From Bog-756 sp963833585 (GTDB lineage: Bacteria; Actinomycetota; Acidimicrobiia; Acidimicrobiales; RAAP-2): a stretch of 64,000 nt of DNA. The stretch's first letter is position 1. Each line of letters begins with the position of its first letter. The position numbers were made by a program, and so were the translations under genes. A model generated the notes under the pieces. That model ran no database searches, was not told the DNA's origin, and was given only the letters and a program-made list of their open reading frames with translations. The stretch is taken from NCBI GenBank assembly GCA_963833585.1, contig CAWHYF010000004.1:186001-250000 (forward strand). Reading direction: 5' to 3'. Shown here one piece after another: positions 34,702 through 43,807 of this stretch.

Positions 34702-34803
34702 CTCGGCGGACGGCGCCGCCCATCGTTGTCGGCGGACCACCGGGACGTTCACCCCGGAGAGTCACGACGGCGCTGGCGGCGTGGGCTGGTATCGGTCCGG
34801 GCG

Positions 34804-35664
34804 TCAGCGTGCGGCCTGGGAGAGGTCCATCTCCCACCACAAGAAGTTGCTCGACTGATCGAGGATCTGCTGGCGGTGTTCGGCGTATGGAACGTGACAG
34901 GTCTCATTCCAAGTCTCGAGGAAGGCGTCGAGCCCCGCCGCTTTTGCCGCGTTGATGGTGCTCACGGCCAACGAATAGGCGACCAGCGGGTCGGTCGTAC
35001 AGTGGAAGTCGAGGGCCGGCGCGTCGCCGGCCGAGACGGTACCCGCACCGAGATGCGCGCCCGACAGCGAGACCGCGGCCCGAACGGCGGCCGAAGGATC
35101 TTCGGAGGTGGAATAGCCCACGTTCAGCGCGGTAATTGCGCCCGCTGAGGAACCACCTATGGCGATGCGGTTCGGGTCGATGCGGTACTTCGCAGCCTTG
35201 GATCGAAGGAAACGCACCGCCGTCTGCGCGTCGGCGGTGGCCTCCTGTATGGCAGCGCCGCAGTTCGAAAAGGTGCCCGAGCAACCCGGAGACTCAAGTC
35301 GGTAGTCGATCGAGACGTTGAGATACCCTTCCTTCGAGAAGGTGGTCGCCTCGTCGACCAGCTCGGGAGATGTCCTGTTGCCACAGCAGAACGAACCTCC
35401 GTGCACCCAGATGATCGCGGGTCGCATGGTGACCGTGTCCCCGGTCGGCTGGTACATGTCGAGCAGCAACTTCACCCTCTGGCCCTCGAGGTTGACGGCG
35501 CTGCCGTATCTGATGCCGGACGTCACCGTCACGGCGCTGAAGACCGGATCTCGGTATCGCTGCGGGGCGGGGCCGGGAGGAACGATGCTCGGCCACTCAC
35601 ACCCGGCCGCGAGAATGGCCAGCAGGAGGATGAAGGGCAACAAGAGCCGACGGGGCAAGGGCAT
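34804..35664 (-). CDS. Lipoprotein alpha/beta hydrolase (carboxylesterase)
   Basis: Membrane-anchored esterase-like protein of 286 aa. The signal peptide ends in the lipobox LAAGC, which would lipidate Cys at about residue 22. The hydrolase fold has the oxyanion HGGSFCCGN, a nucleophile elbow GGSSAGAITALN, an Asp in TTDPLVAYS and a His in CHVPYAEH, similar to hormone-sensitive-lipase-like esterases. Several Cys residues in exported segments may form disulfides. The target is likely an extracytoplasmic ester. It is convergent with the alcohol dehydrogenase. Confidence 0.85.
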   Translation of the reverse strand: MPLPRRLLLPFILLLAILAAGCEWPSIVPPGPAPQRYRDPVFSAVTVTSGIRYGSAVNLEGQRVKLLLDMYQPTGDTVTMRPAIIWVHGGSFCCGNRTSPELVDEATTFSKEGYLNVSIDYRLESPGCSGTFSNCGAAIQEATADAQTAVRFLRSKAAKYRIDPNRIAIGGSSAGAITALNVGYSTSEDPSAAVRAAVSLSGAHLGAGTVSAGDAPALDFHCTTDPLVAYSLAVSTINAAKAAGLDAFLETWNETCHVPYAEHRQQILDQSSNFLWWEMDLSQAAR

Positions 35665-35905
35665 GAGGTGATGCTGGTCCCATACTCGGGGTCAGTCAAC
35701 CCCTCCTCGGTCACGGCCCAGGAGGCCACCGCGGAGCCGAGGTGCTCAGGCGGTTGTCCCCGCCCCGGACCGACATGGCCTGGAGAAACGCCGGACGGTG
35801 GGCCGGACGCTAATCTCTCGTCCTCGGGATGGCTCTCGGGTCCGGCGACGGTCGGGTCGAGAGACCAGACCCAGGAACTCAAGAACGCTTTCATCGGAGA
35901 CCGCT

Positions 35906-36829
35906 GTGAAGATTGCAATCGTCGGAACTGGGGCGATGGGGTCCGTGTACGCCGGCCTGCTGGGCAAAGCAGGCCACGAGCTGTGGGCCATCGACACCTG
36001 GCAGGAACATCTCGATGTCATCGACAAGTCGGGGCTTACCATCACCGGTGCCAGCGGCAGCTTCGTCGTCGATGGTCTACACACCGGCCGCTCCCCCCGG
36101 GACGCTGGACCCTGTGACGTGTGGGTGATCGCCACCAAGGCGCAGCAAGTCGAAGAGGTGGCGGCCAGTATCGCCCCTCTGCTGCGACCGGACAGCGTGG
36201 TGATGGCCTTCCAGAACGGGCTCGGCTCGGGCCAGCGGGTCGCCCGCCACCTGCCGCAGCAGCAGATCCTGGTCGGCATTGCCGAGGGGTTCGGATCCGC
36301 CGTCCCCGAGCCCGGCTGTGTCCACCACGAGGGCATGCGCCTGATCCGGATCGGCGAAATGGGCGGCGGCTTGACCGAGCGAGTCCTTCGCATCGAGCAG
36401 ATCTGGCGCGAAGCGGGCTTCAATGTGAAGGCCTTCGCCGATGTGGACCTGATGATCTGGGAGAAGTTCCTCTGCAATGTCACTCTCAGTGCTCCGTGCG
36501 CAGTCTTTGATGTGACGGTGGGCGAGCTGATGGCCAACCCCGAGTCGTGGGAAGTAGCCCTGGGTTGCACGATGGAGGCCTACCGGTTGGGCGGGATGCA
36601 GGGTGTCCGGTTCGACTTCGAGGATCCGGTGCCGTACGTCACGGAGTTCGCCGCCACGATCCCGAATACCAGCCCCTCGATGCGTCTCGATCACCTCGCC
36701 GGTCGGCCTTCGGAAATCGACGTCATCAACGGCCAGGTCGTCGAACTCAGCCGCGAGTTCGGATTGCGCGCCCCGTACAATGAGGCGCTGTGCGCTGTTC
36801 TGCGCCAACGGGAGTCTCGGTTCCGCTGA
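35906..36829 (+). CDS. 2-dehydropantoate 2-reductase-family protein
   Basis: NADPH-dependent ketopantoate reductase-like enzyme of 307 aa. The Rossmann loop IVGTGAMGSVYAGLL starts the protein, with ATKAQQVEEVA and the catalytic-region segments AFQNGLG and KFLCNVTLSAP, where the Lys occupies the usual active-site position, then the late HLAGRPSEIDVINGQVVE, which contains the conserved Glu/Asn. It could serve pantothenate synthesis, though many paralogues act on other 2-oxo acids. GTG 35906 with GGAGA upstream is the start. No other pantothenate gene is near. Confidence 0.85.
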   Translation: MKIAIVGTGAMGSVYAGLLGKAGHELWAIDTWQEHLDVIDKSGLTITGASGSFVVDGLHTGRSPRDAGPCDVWVIATKAQQVEEVAASIAPLLRPDSVVMAFQNGLGSGQRVARHLPQQQILVGIAEGFGSAVPEPGCVHHEGMRLIRIGEMGGGLTERVLRIEQIWREAGFNVKAFADVDLMIWEKFLCNVTLSAPCAVFDVTVGELMANPESWEVALGCTMEAYRLGGMQGVRFDFEDPVPYVTEFAATIPNTSPSMRLDHLAGRPSEIDVINGQVVELSREFGLRAPYNEALCAVLRQRESRFR

Positions 36830-36932
36830 CGGAGCTTGCCCGCCGATGGACCTGAACCGGAGCTTGTCCCTCTGGTTACCGGGCGAAGGGCCCAGCCGCA
36901 ACGGGCGGTCGGGGATGGCCGGAACTGCGGCT

Positions 36933-37412
36933 CTATTCGGGGTCGGCTAAGACCAGGTGGGGCAGAGCGAGGATCGCCTCCAGGGGGTCACCGGGCTCCT
37001 GGCCACTGGCGCGGCGGGCGAATGTCGCCAGAGCCTCCTCATGAGCGACGTAGGCCTGGGCCACATCCAGCTCGGCGCCGTCGGCCGCCATCTCCACCAG
37101 CTCGTGGTACTTCGCCAGGAACTCGGTCGTCACCGGGAGGATCGACGCCGCAAAGTCCTGCCACGTCACAGCCACCAAGGCCTCGGCCAACGCCTTGGCA
37201 TTCGAAACCGGCTCAGTGACATCGAAGCGGCCTATCTGCCGGCGATCCAACACCGGCTCGGCCAGCAACTTCGTGGACTGCTCCAAACGGGTGAGCACCT
37301 GGAGCTGATGGCGTCGACCCGGGTCGTTCTCGCGTTCGGCCAACAGGCCGAACAGAGTCTCGCCGAGCACTTCACCTTGATAGGACTCGAGCCACAGCTC
37401 GTCTGCTCTCAT
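36933..37412 (-). CDS. Hypothetical helical protein
   Basis: I do not recognise a named family for this 159-aa protein. It is almost entirely helical and acidic, with ELWLESYQGEVLGETLFGLL at the N-terminus, Glu and His residues spaced as in ferritin-like bundles (EVLGE, AEREN, EFLAKYHELVEMA, VAHEEALATFA). A ferritin-like or DUF protein is possible, but metal binding is only inference. No signal peptide or membrane helix is present. It has a leaderless-type promoter and is convergent with the ketopantoate reductase-like gene. Confidence 0.65.
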   Translation of the reverse strand: MRADELWLESYQGEVLGETLFGLLAERENDPGRRHQLQVLTRLEQSTKLLAEPVLDRRQIGRFDVTEPVSNAKALAEALVAVTWQDFAASILPVTTEFLAKYHELVEMAADGAELDVAQAYVAHEEALATFARRASGQEPGDPLEAILALPHLVLADPE

Positions 37413-37418
37413 AGCCAG

Positions 37419-37424
37419 ACCGTA
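37419..37424 (-). promoter_or_regulatory. Leaderless -10 box, hypothetical gene
   Basis: On the minus strand TACGGT ends six bases before the ATG at 37412; no Shine-Dalgarno sequence. Confidence 0.45.
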
Positions 37425-37647
37425 CCCCGCAGGTTCAATGCTGCGCTCGCCGGTCGGCTCCTCCGTGACCCCTCCGGACCCTTCTCCCCGGGGGAGCGAG
37501 ATCCACCTGCCCGGGCTCCGGGAACAGATTTCCCCGACGACGACCAGAGTCGCCTCGTTACCCGTCGTCTCTCATCGGACCTCGCTTCCTGACAAGATGG
37601 GCCCCACGACCCCATGTCCGGCCGGTCCCGATCCCGAGGAGGTGCCC

Positions 37648-38901
37648 GTGACTGAGATGGTCGCCGATCAAAGCCATCTTGACGTGGACCTTACCGACTC
37701 CGCCCTGTACGCGAACGGGTTTCCGCACGAGATCTTCACCCTGTTGCGCCGCCGTGCTCCCGTGAGGTGGCAGGCCTTCCCGGAGAGCTTCCCGGGCGTG
37801 AACGACGAGGGATTCTGGGTCTTGTCAAAGCACGAGGACATTCAGGCAGCCAGCCACAATCCGGATCTCTTCAGTGCCTTCGACGGGCCGCAGCTGAGTC
37901 ACCAGCCGGGCATCGCCGGGACCATGCTGGTCAGCATGGACGGTCCCGACCACGTGCGGCAGCGCCGGCTGATCAGCGCCGGATTCACCCCTCGCATGGT
38001 CAAGCAACTGGACCAGCAGATCCGCCGATGGGCCGAGTCGATCGTCGAACGGTCTCTGCGGCGCGGGGAGTGCGACTTCGTGTCGGAGATCGCTTACAAA
38101 CTACCGATGAACGTGATCGCCGATATCGTCGGCATCCCGGTCGGGGACCGCGAATCGCTCTTTGCGCTGGCGAACGAGATGTTGCAAGGGTATGCCACTG
38201 AGCGCCGCATGACGGAGCGGGACCAGTTGGGGATCCAGGTCCAGATGTTCGAATACGCTCAGCAGCTGGGTCGAGAGAAACGGGCCAATCCCCAGGACGA
38301 CGTCTGGACGATCCTGTCCACGGTCGAGGTCGAGACCGAAGACGGTGGGTGCACGGCTCTGAGCGAGATCGAATTGGACATGTTCTTTCTCCTGCTCATC
38401 ATCGCCGGAAGCGAGACCACCAGAAACGCCGTCTCCCTGGGGCTCGTGGCGCTGCTCGACCATCCCGACCAGCTGGAGCACCTGCGTGGCGCGCCGGGTG
38501 CCATTCCACTGGCCGTCGAAGAGATCCTGCGATGGTCGTCGCCCGTCGCGTGTTTTGCCCGGCGGGCGACCCGCGACACTGAGATCCGGGGGGTGAAGAT
38601 CGCCGAAGGAGACCGCGTGGCGATGTGGTATCCCTCGGCCAATCGCGACGAGGACATCTTCCCGGACCCCTTTCGGTTCGACATCGCACGCAGCCCGAAT
38701 CCGCACCTCGCCTTCGGCGGTGGCGGCGTGCACTTCTGCCTCGGGGCGGCCCTGGCCCGGCGTGAGCTGGTGACCCTGGTCGAGGTACTGCTCGAGCGCA
38801 CCCGCCAGATCGAGTTGGCGGGAGACCCTTCGTACCTTGCGCTGGGCATTCTCAACCCCATACTGATTGCCATGACGGAGCTGCCGGTGCGCCTCTCATG
38901 A
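37648..38901 (+). CDS. Cytochrome P450
   Basis: Heme monooxygenase of 417 aa, soluble. The I-helix oxygen motif is IAGSETTRNA, the K-helix ExxR is EILR, and the heme loop is FGGGGVHFCLGAALAR with the thiolate Cys. The sequence style (GVNDEGFWVLSKHEDI, MDGPDHVRQRRLISAGFTP) resembles the actinobacterial CYP125/CYP142/CYP124 group that hydroxylates the terminal carbon of sterol or methyl-branched chains. This fits the side-chain catabolism genes at 46.8-64 kb, but it is 9 kb away and family assignment needs a tree. GTG 37648 has a strong GAGGAGG. Confidence 0.88.
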   Translation: MTEMVADQSHLDVDLTDSALYANGFPHEIFTLLRRRAPVRWQAFPESFPGVNDEGFWVLSKHEDIQAASHNPDLFSAFDGPQLSHQPGIAGTMLVSMDGPDHVRQRRLISAGFTPRMVKQLDQQIRRWAESIVERSLRRGECDFVSEIAYKLPMNVIADIVGIPVGDRESLFALANEMLQGYATERRMTERDQLGIQVQMFEYAQQLGREKRANPQDDVWTILSTVEVETEDGGCTALSEIELDMFFLLLIIAGSETTRNAVSLGLVALLDHPDQLEHLRGAPGAIPLAVEEILRWSSPVACFARRATRDTEIRGVKIAEGDRVAMWYPSANRDEDIFPDPFRFDIARSPNPHLAFGGGGVHFCLGAALARRELVTLVEVLLERTRQIELAGDPSYLALGILNPILIAMTELPVRLS

Positions 38902-39171
38902 CCAGACAGCGGGTCACGGATCCGGTCCGGACCTCGCTCCGGAGTCGCTCTGGCCACCCACCGGCCGCTCGGCCCGTCCGTTGGCCATGCCCGGGCGTCA
39001 AGAGGCGCCTCACGGGACGAGACCGGGTCACGCCCAGGTCCACCGCGGGCGCCAGCCCGGCCGACCGCGTCGTCGTAGGCGCTCCTGGGGGCCGACCTCT
39101 CGACCCACTGGTCCGGCGCCCAGCCGTCGTGACACGATCTAGGCAACCAGCAGGCCTGTAAGGGGGAAGAC

Positions 39172-40599
39172 ATGAACGTTGACCGTCGAACCTTTGTGAA
39201 GGGGGCCTTGGGCGTCTCCGGCGCCGTCCTCCTGGGCCGGAACCTCGAGCCGCCAGCTGGGGCTGCTACGCCGGTGAGTGCCGGTTCCCCCGCGACGCTG
39301 CCCGATCCCCTGGATTCGGGCATCGAGCACGTCATCGTGGTGATGATGGAGAACAGGAGCTTCGACCATTTCCTGGGCTGGCTCCCGGGGAGCGATGGCC
39401 AGCAGGCCGGTCTCCGGTATCTGGATCCGAGCGGCAAGTCCCACAAGACATTTCACCAGTCCCAGCTCAATGGGTGTGGGTTCAACGATCCTGACCACTC
39501 CTACTCTGGAGGTCGAATCCAGTACAACGGCGGAAAGATGGACGGCTTCCTCGCCGACTCTGCCAACGACTCCTATGCGGTCAGCTTCTATCGGGGAGTC
39601 GATCGTCCATTCATGGGCACACTGGCCCGTCGGTACATGACCTGCGACGGATACTTCTGCTCGATCCTCGGTCCCACGTATCCCAACCGAATCTTCCAGC
39701 ACGCCGGACAGACCGACCGGGTGTCGAATACGTTCACCACCTCGAGCTTGCCCACCATCTGGGACCAGCTCAATCGGCCGGGTGGTCCCACCGGGACCTA
39801 CTACTACTCCGACCTGCCCATCGTCGCCCTCTGGGGGACCAAGTACCTGTCCATCGCCAAGCAGATCCCCCAGTTCCTGAGTGATGCGGCGGCCGGCACC
39901 CTCCCCAACGTCGCCTACGTCGATCCCGGTTTCGTCGGGGAGGACAGCGGCACCTCCAACGATGACCACCCCTTGGCCGATATCCGGGCCGGGGATGCCT
40001 TCCTCTCGGAGATCTTTCACGCCGTGGCGTCGGGCCCGGGTTGGGACAAGACCGTCCTCATCATCAACTACGACGAATGGGGGGGCTTCTTCGAGCACGT
40101 CCCGCCACCTCGGGTGACCGCCGGAGTACCCATCGGCGCCAACCCCGACACCGGTGTCGACCAGGATCTCGACAGCAACGGAAAGGTCCTACTGGGATTC
40201 CGGGTCCCCTGCATCGTCGCGTCGCCGTTCACGGCGGTTGACCTGGGACAGCCGTCGGTCGTCCACGGACTGTACGACCACACATCGGTCCTCAAGCTGA
40301 TCGAATGGCGGTGGGGACTCCAACCCTTGACCAGTCGCGACGCTTCGACCGCTTCGACTGACCCGGGCAACCTGGCCACGGTCCTCAACTTCGACAGTCC
40401 AAACCCACGTGTGCCCCTCCATCTTCCGGTGTTGGCCCCGTTCACCCCTTCTGCGTGTCCCGCCCCCGCATCCCCAGGTGCAACCTCGACGAGCGGAGCG
40501 AACGCTTCGATTCAGGTGGCCGGGGGGACAGACCCATCGGCCGATCGCGACACCTGGATCGGATTCCAGCAATCTGGGCTCCTCAACGGCTGGACATGA
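39172..40599 (+). CDS. TAT-exported phospholipase C/phosphoesterase
   Basis: Exported 475-aa phosphoesterase-family protein (PF04185, phospholipase C and acid phosphatase type). The N-terminus has a twin-arginine signal, DRRTFVKGALG, followed by a hydrophobic stretch ending in AGAA. The catalytic domain begins IEHVIVVMMENRSFDHFLG, contains GGKMDGFLADSAN and GPTYPNRIF, and later NYDEWGGFFEHVPPP, YDHTSVLKLIEWRWG. It probably hydrolyses phosphodiester or phosphomonoester bonds outside the cell, perhaps phospholipid head groups. The ATG has AAGGGGGAA upstream. A Sec-exported relative is at 19591. Confidence 0.88.
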   Translation: MNVDRRTFVKGALGVSGAVLLGRNLEPPAGAATPVSAGSPATLPDPLDSGIEHVIVVMMENRSFDHFLGWLPGSDGQQAGLRYLDPSGKSHKTFHQSQLNGCGFNDPDHSYSGGRIQYNGGKMDGFLADSANDSYAVSFYRGVDRPFMGTLARRYMTCDGYFCSILGPTYPNRIFQHAGQTDRVSNTFTTSSLPTIWDQLNRPGGPTGTYYYSDLPIVALWGTKYLSIAKQIPQFLSDAAAGTLPNVAYVDPGFVGEDSGTSNDDHPLADIRAGDAFLSEIFHAVASGPGWDKTVLIINYDEWGGFFEHVPPPRVTAGVPIGANPDTGVDQDLDSNGKVLLGFRVPCIVASPFTAVDLGQPSVVHGLYDHTSVLKLIEWRWGLQPLTSRDASTASTDPGNLATVLNFDSPNPRVPLHLPVLAPFTPSACPAPASPGATSTSGANASIQVAGGTDPSADRDTWIGFQQSGLLNGWT

Positions 40600-40672
40600 G
40601 CCGGCCCTGACGGGAACCGAGGCACGCCACCCGTCGAATCCAGCAGGCACGGGGTGGAATGCGGGTGAGCGC

Positions 40673-41197
40673 TCACCACGGCCCGTCTCGACGATGGGTC
40701 TCCCCCACCTCGTCCAGCTCCACTCCCATCCCGAGCAGCGCGCCGGACAACCGGTCGAGAAACGCAACCTGTCCCTCGAGCAGCTTCCGCCTTGCCGTCG
40801 CCATCGGCACCCACTCCGCACGATCCACCTCGGGGAATCGTGCGGTTCTTCCCGAACGGGGTGGCCATTCAATTTCGAATTCATTGCTTGTGACCTGGTC
40901 GACCTCGAAGGAGGGTGCATCGATGGCCCACACGGAGATGCGCTTGCCGCTTGGCTGCCGAAGCTCCCCGAGGTCGATGGTGGTACCCGTCGGGGGCTGG
41001 GTCCCAATTTCTTCGACGAACTCTCGATGGGCAGCCTCTTCCGGATCGTCGCCGGACTCATACTCGCCCTTGGCCACCGACCAAGCTCCGTCGTCCGCTT
41101 TGGCCCAGTACGGGCCGCCGGGGTGGACGATGAACACCTCTACGGTACGGTCCTCACCGACTCTGAAGGGCAACAGACCGGCGCTCAGTTTTGGCAT
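40673..41197 (-). CDS. NUDIX hydrolase
   Basis: A 174-aa NUDIX protein that hydrolyses a nucleoside-diphosphate-linked or similar substrate. The NUDIX box is GEYESGDDPEEAAHREFVEE plus IG; the REfxEE metal site is complete, while the first conserved Glu is Asp. The start region MPKLSAGLLPFRVGEDRTVEVFIVHPGGPYW is typical of the family that resembles diadenosine/ADP-ribose hydrolases. ATG 41197 follows GAGG, and a TACAAT hexamer lies about 20 bases further upstream. It is divergent from a sulfotransferase. Confidence 0.85.
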   Translation of the reverse strand: MPKLSAGLLPFRVGEDRTVEVFIVHPGGPYWAKADDGAWSVAKGEYESGDDPEEAAHREFVEEIGTQPPTGTTIDLGELRQPSGKRISVWAIDAPSFEVDQVTSNEFEIEWPPRSGRTARFPEVDRAEWVPMATARRKLLEGQVAFLDRLSGALLGMGVELDEVGETHRRDGPW

Positions 41198-41404
41198 TGG
41201 TGCACCTCGACCAGCCGCATTGTAGCGAAATCCCGTCATCCGCCGAGTGGTCCATCTGCTCCCACCCGATCCTTCGGGCCCCAGGAGCATCGGCGGTGGC
41301 GAGGGCTTCTCGCCTTCGACCAGTGGACGGCACCGGTCAAAGGCACCAAGATGTGGCCTGCTGGCACACCGCCAGATGATCACGAATGGCCAGGGGGATG
41401 AACA

Positions 41405-42025
41405 GTGCCACTGAAAGTGGTTGGGGCCGGCGTCGGCCGTACCGGTACGCATTCGCTCAAGATCGCTCTCGAGCAGTTGTTGGGTGGGCCCTGTCATCAC
41501 ATGCTCGAGGTCCTGGGAGACCCGGCTCAGGTGCCCGGGTGGATGGATGCCATCGAGGGGCGCTCGGTTGACTGGTCATCGTTTCCGCCGGGGTACCTGT
41601 CGCTGGTCGACTGGCCGGGTTGCTCGTTCTGGCCGGAGCTCAGCGCGGCCAACCCCGATGCACTGGTCCTGCTGTCGGTACGGGATCCAGAAGACTGGTA
41701 CCGCAGTGCCTCAAACACGATCTTCCAATCCTTCGACAAGGTGCCGCCCGAATTGCAACCTTGGATGAACGGGATGCGCGAGTTGCTCCGTGAACGCTTC
41801 AGCGATCGCTTCGAGGACCCGACCGCCATGATGGACGCCTACGAGCGGCACAATTCGGCCGTACGCTCGGCAATCCCACCGGCGCGCCTCCTGGAGTGGT
41901 CTCCGGAGGAAGGGTGGAAGCCCATCTGCGACCGACTCGGAGTGGACAGTCCGAGCGAACCCTTTCCCGTCACCAACACCACTGGTGAATTCAGAGCGAT
42001 GATCGGACTGGCCCCACTGCCGTAG
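41405..42025 (+). CDS. Sulfotransferase-family protein
   Basis: A 206-aa protein of the Sulfotransfer_4-like family. The 5'-phosphosulfate loop is in VGRTGTHSLKIALEQLLGG at the N-terminus, and the 3'-phosphate side is probably VRDPEDWYRSASNTI. The C-terminus has WSPEEGWKPICDRLG and EPFPVTNT, typical of the group. It probably transfers sulfate from PAPS to an alcohol or glycan, but members of this group are little characterised. GTG 41405 follows AGGGGG. After the stop the same frame stays open for 53 more codons. Confidence 0.8.
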   Translation: MPLKVVGAGVGRTGTHSLKIALEQLLGGPCHHMLEVLGDPAQVPGWMDAIEGRSVDWSSFPPGYLSLVDWPGCSFWPELSAANPDALVLLSVRDPEDWYRSASNTIFQSFDKVPPELQPWMNGMRELLRERFSDRFEDPTAMMDAYERHNSAVRSAIPPARLLEWSPEEGWKPICDRLGVDSPSEPFPVTNTTGEFRAMIGLAPLP

Positions 42026-42493
42026 GCCGCGACCTACATCGATGCGGGTGCCGGCATCCGGATGAGCGAGGACGCCCGTCGGCCCTCCGAACCGCGGCAC
42101 CAGATCAACGATCTGGCCACGACGACTCGGCCGTGGACCGGTTCGCTCATCGCTGACCCCCAACTCGTCGAAGCATCGGCACCGTAGCGCTACGCCCGTT
42201 TCCCCGCCACTGAGAGCGTCGACACCGGCTGTCACGGCTCCGACGCAATCCGAAGTCGCAGCTTGGACCCGGCGCCGGGAAAGCGCATAATCGCATTCCC
42301 GGACCGTGACGGCATGGCCCTTTCCCATCCGGAGTGGTCCAGGACACTCGGCGCTGGTGAGTGAGCGGAGGGGTCACCGGCAGCACCGGGGTGCGCTCGG
42401 CCGAGTCTCTGCCCCATGCCCCTGAGGCAGAGGCCGGCGGAGCGTACGCATGGGTCACCGCTTCACCGGGCACTGGACACCCTGAACCGCCCC
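42026..42493. other. Gene-free 468-base stretch
   Basis: Intergenic DNA between the convergent sulfotransferase and patatin genes. The only candidate is a 41-codon frame (42062-42187) in the reading frame of the sulfotransferase, which I do not consider a gene. No tRNA, repeat or strong terminator is visible. Confidence 0.5.
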
Positions 42494-43429
42494 TCAACCG
42501 GGTGATGCCAGGAACCGCTCGGCCGCCGCCCGGCCGCTCTCGAACAACTTCTGCTGGGTGGATCTGTCGATGGAGAAGTCGGTGGCATTCACTCCGAAGG
42601 TGTCGACGAAAATGGTCCGCTTGAGCACGGCCGGGTCATTGAGATGCATCTGGTCGTTCCAGCTCTGCATGGTGCCGAGCATGCCCAGGGCCAAGGACAG
42701 GTCCCCCTTCACCACGTGCTCCACCTGGTTCGGAACCTGTTCCGCCGACAGTTTGATTCCAATCGTGGGCCAGCGAGGGGGCTTCCCGTCCGTGCGGTCG
42801 AAGGTGTCGACCGGGAAGTTCGAGAGCATTCCGCCGTCGACGAGGACCGACGGCGCCGCCTTCGGGATCTCCAAGGTCACCGGTCGGTAGAAGAAGGGAA
42901 TGGACATCGATGCCCGGACGGCGTCGGCCACCGATTGACGGCGGGCGTCGATACCGTCGACCGTGTAGTCCCAGGGCAGGCGAAGCAGACGGCCACGGCT
43001 CACGTCGGAGGTCATGACCACCAGCTTGTACTGTTCGTCCGGTGGGAGGCTGCTGTCGGCGTCAGCCGAGTAGAGGTCGGAGAAGGTGCGTACGCCGAGT
43101 CCCTCGAGTCGTTCGTCGATCCACCCGTGGAAGAAGTCGCCGGCGTAGATGCCGTGTTCGAGCCACAGCGACAGACCCTTGCCCAACACCGGTAGGTGAT
43201 CCAGTCGGGTTTCATCGCGGAAGCGGGTGTAGTCGAGGGACGTCATGAGGTCCTGCAGTTGCGCGGCCGGCATACCGCTCGCCACCAGTGAGCCGACGAT
43301 GGCACCGGCCGAGGCTCCTGCCACCCGGGCGAATGCCATCCCGTGCTCCTCGAGCACTGAGATGGCGCCCACCAGACCGATGCCCTTGACGCCGCCGCCT
43401 TCGAGGACCAGGTCTACCGTTCCTGCCAT
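42494..43429 (-). CDS. Patatin-like phospholipase
   Basis: A 311-aa patatin-fold lipid acyl hydrolase. The oxyanion loop is LEGGGVKGIGLVG, the nucleophile Ser is in GASAG (GxSxG), and the catalytic Asp is in VDGGMLSNFPVD, so the Ser-Asp dyad is complete. The C-terminal region is helical. It should cleave acyl chains from phospholipids or other esters, in the cytoplasm because no signal peptide is present. ATG 43429 is chosen because conserved sequence starts just after it; the frame is open to 43480. Confidence 0.88.
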   Translation of the reverse strand: MAGTVDLVLEGGGVKGIGLVGAISVLEEHGMAFARVAGASAGAIVGSLVASGMPAAQLQDLMTSLDYTRFRDETRLDHLPVLGKGLSLWLEHGIYAGDFFHGWIDERLEGLGVRTFSDLYSADADSSLPPDEQYKLVVMTSDVSRGRLLRLPWDYTVDGIDARRQSVADAVRASMSIPFFYRPVTLEIPKAAPSVLVDGGMLSNFPVDTFDRTDGKPPRWPTIGIKLSAEQVPNQVEHVVKGDLSLALGMLGTMQSWNDQMHLNDPAVLKRTIFVDTFGVNATDFSIDRSTQQKLFESGRAAAERFLASPG

Positions 43430-43615
43430 CGCGCACCCCCAATTTTCCGCGTCGACCGAGGTCCGCCGGGCCGATTCCACCAGCCAGAAGACCGTAGCCC
43501 AGCGGGGCAGCAGCCCGGCCTCGTTGGTCGGCCCCGGATCAACAACCCCCGTCCCTCGGGCGGCACGGCCCGAGCGCGAGCGCCGTGAGTCCCGAACCGG
43601 GCTGGGCCCGTACGG

Positions 43616-43807
43616 CTACCACCGGCCGAGGGTGACCCGGCTTCGGAACGGGGCGTCGTGCCCTGCCCCGGTGCGGAATGAGGGAGTGAAGTGGCCGTGC
43701 CGGTGATGGTGGAGCGCCCGAACGGTCACCCCGGCGGATCGGGCGAGCTCCCCCACCGTCCTGGACGCGCCGCCGGCGGCGGCCATCAGTCGATGGTAAG
43801 GCCTCAT
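43616..43807 (-). pseudogene. MerR-family regulator remnant
   Basis: This 63-aa frame contains only the N-terminal helix-turn-helix of a MerR protein: RTVGELARSAGVTVRALHH is a very good match, but the following segment RHGHFTPSFRTGAGHD looks like a decayed version of the usual DxIGLLxPSxRTxAGHR wing and the frame ends soon after. No further MerR sequence is visible in the adjacent frames. Its ATG overlaps the stop of the upstream Dph6-like gene. It is probably a truncated or decayed regulator; a very short functional HTH protein is less likely. Confidence 0.55.

Noticed and set aside
42026..42187. In-frame continuation of the sulfotransferase for 53 codons after TAG
   Set aside because: Open runs of this length are common in high-GC DNA. 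The protein already has full family length and there is no suppressor or selenocysteine signal.
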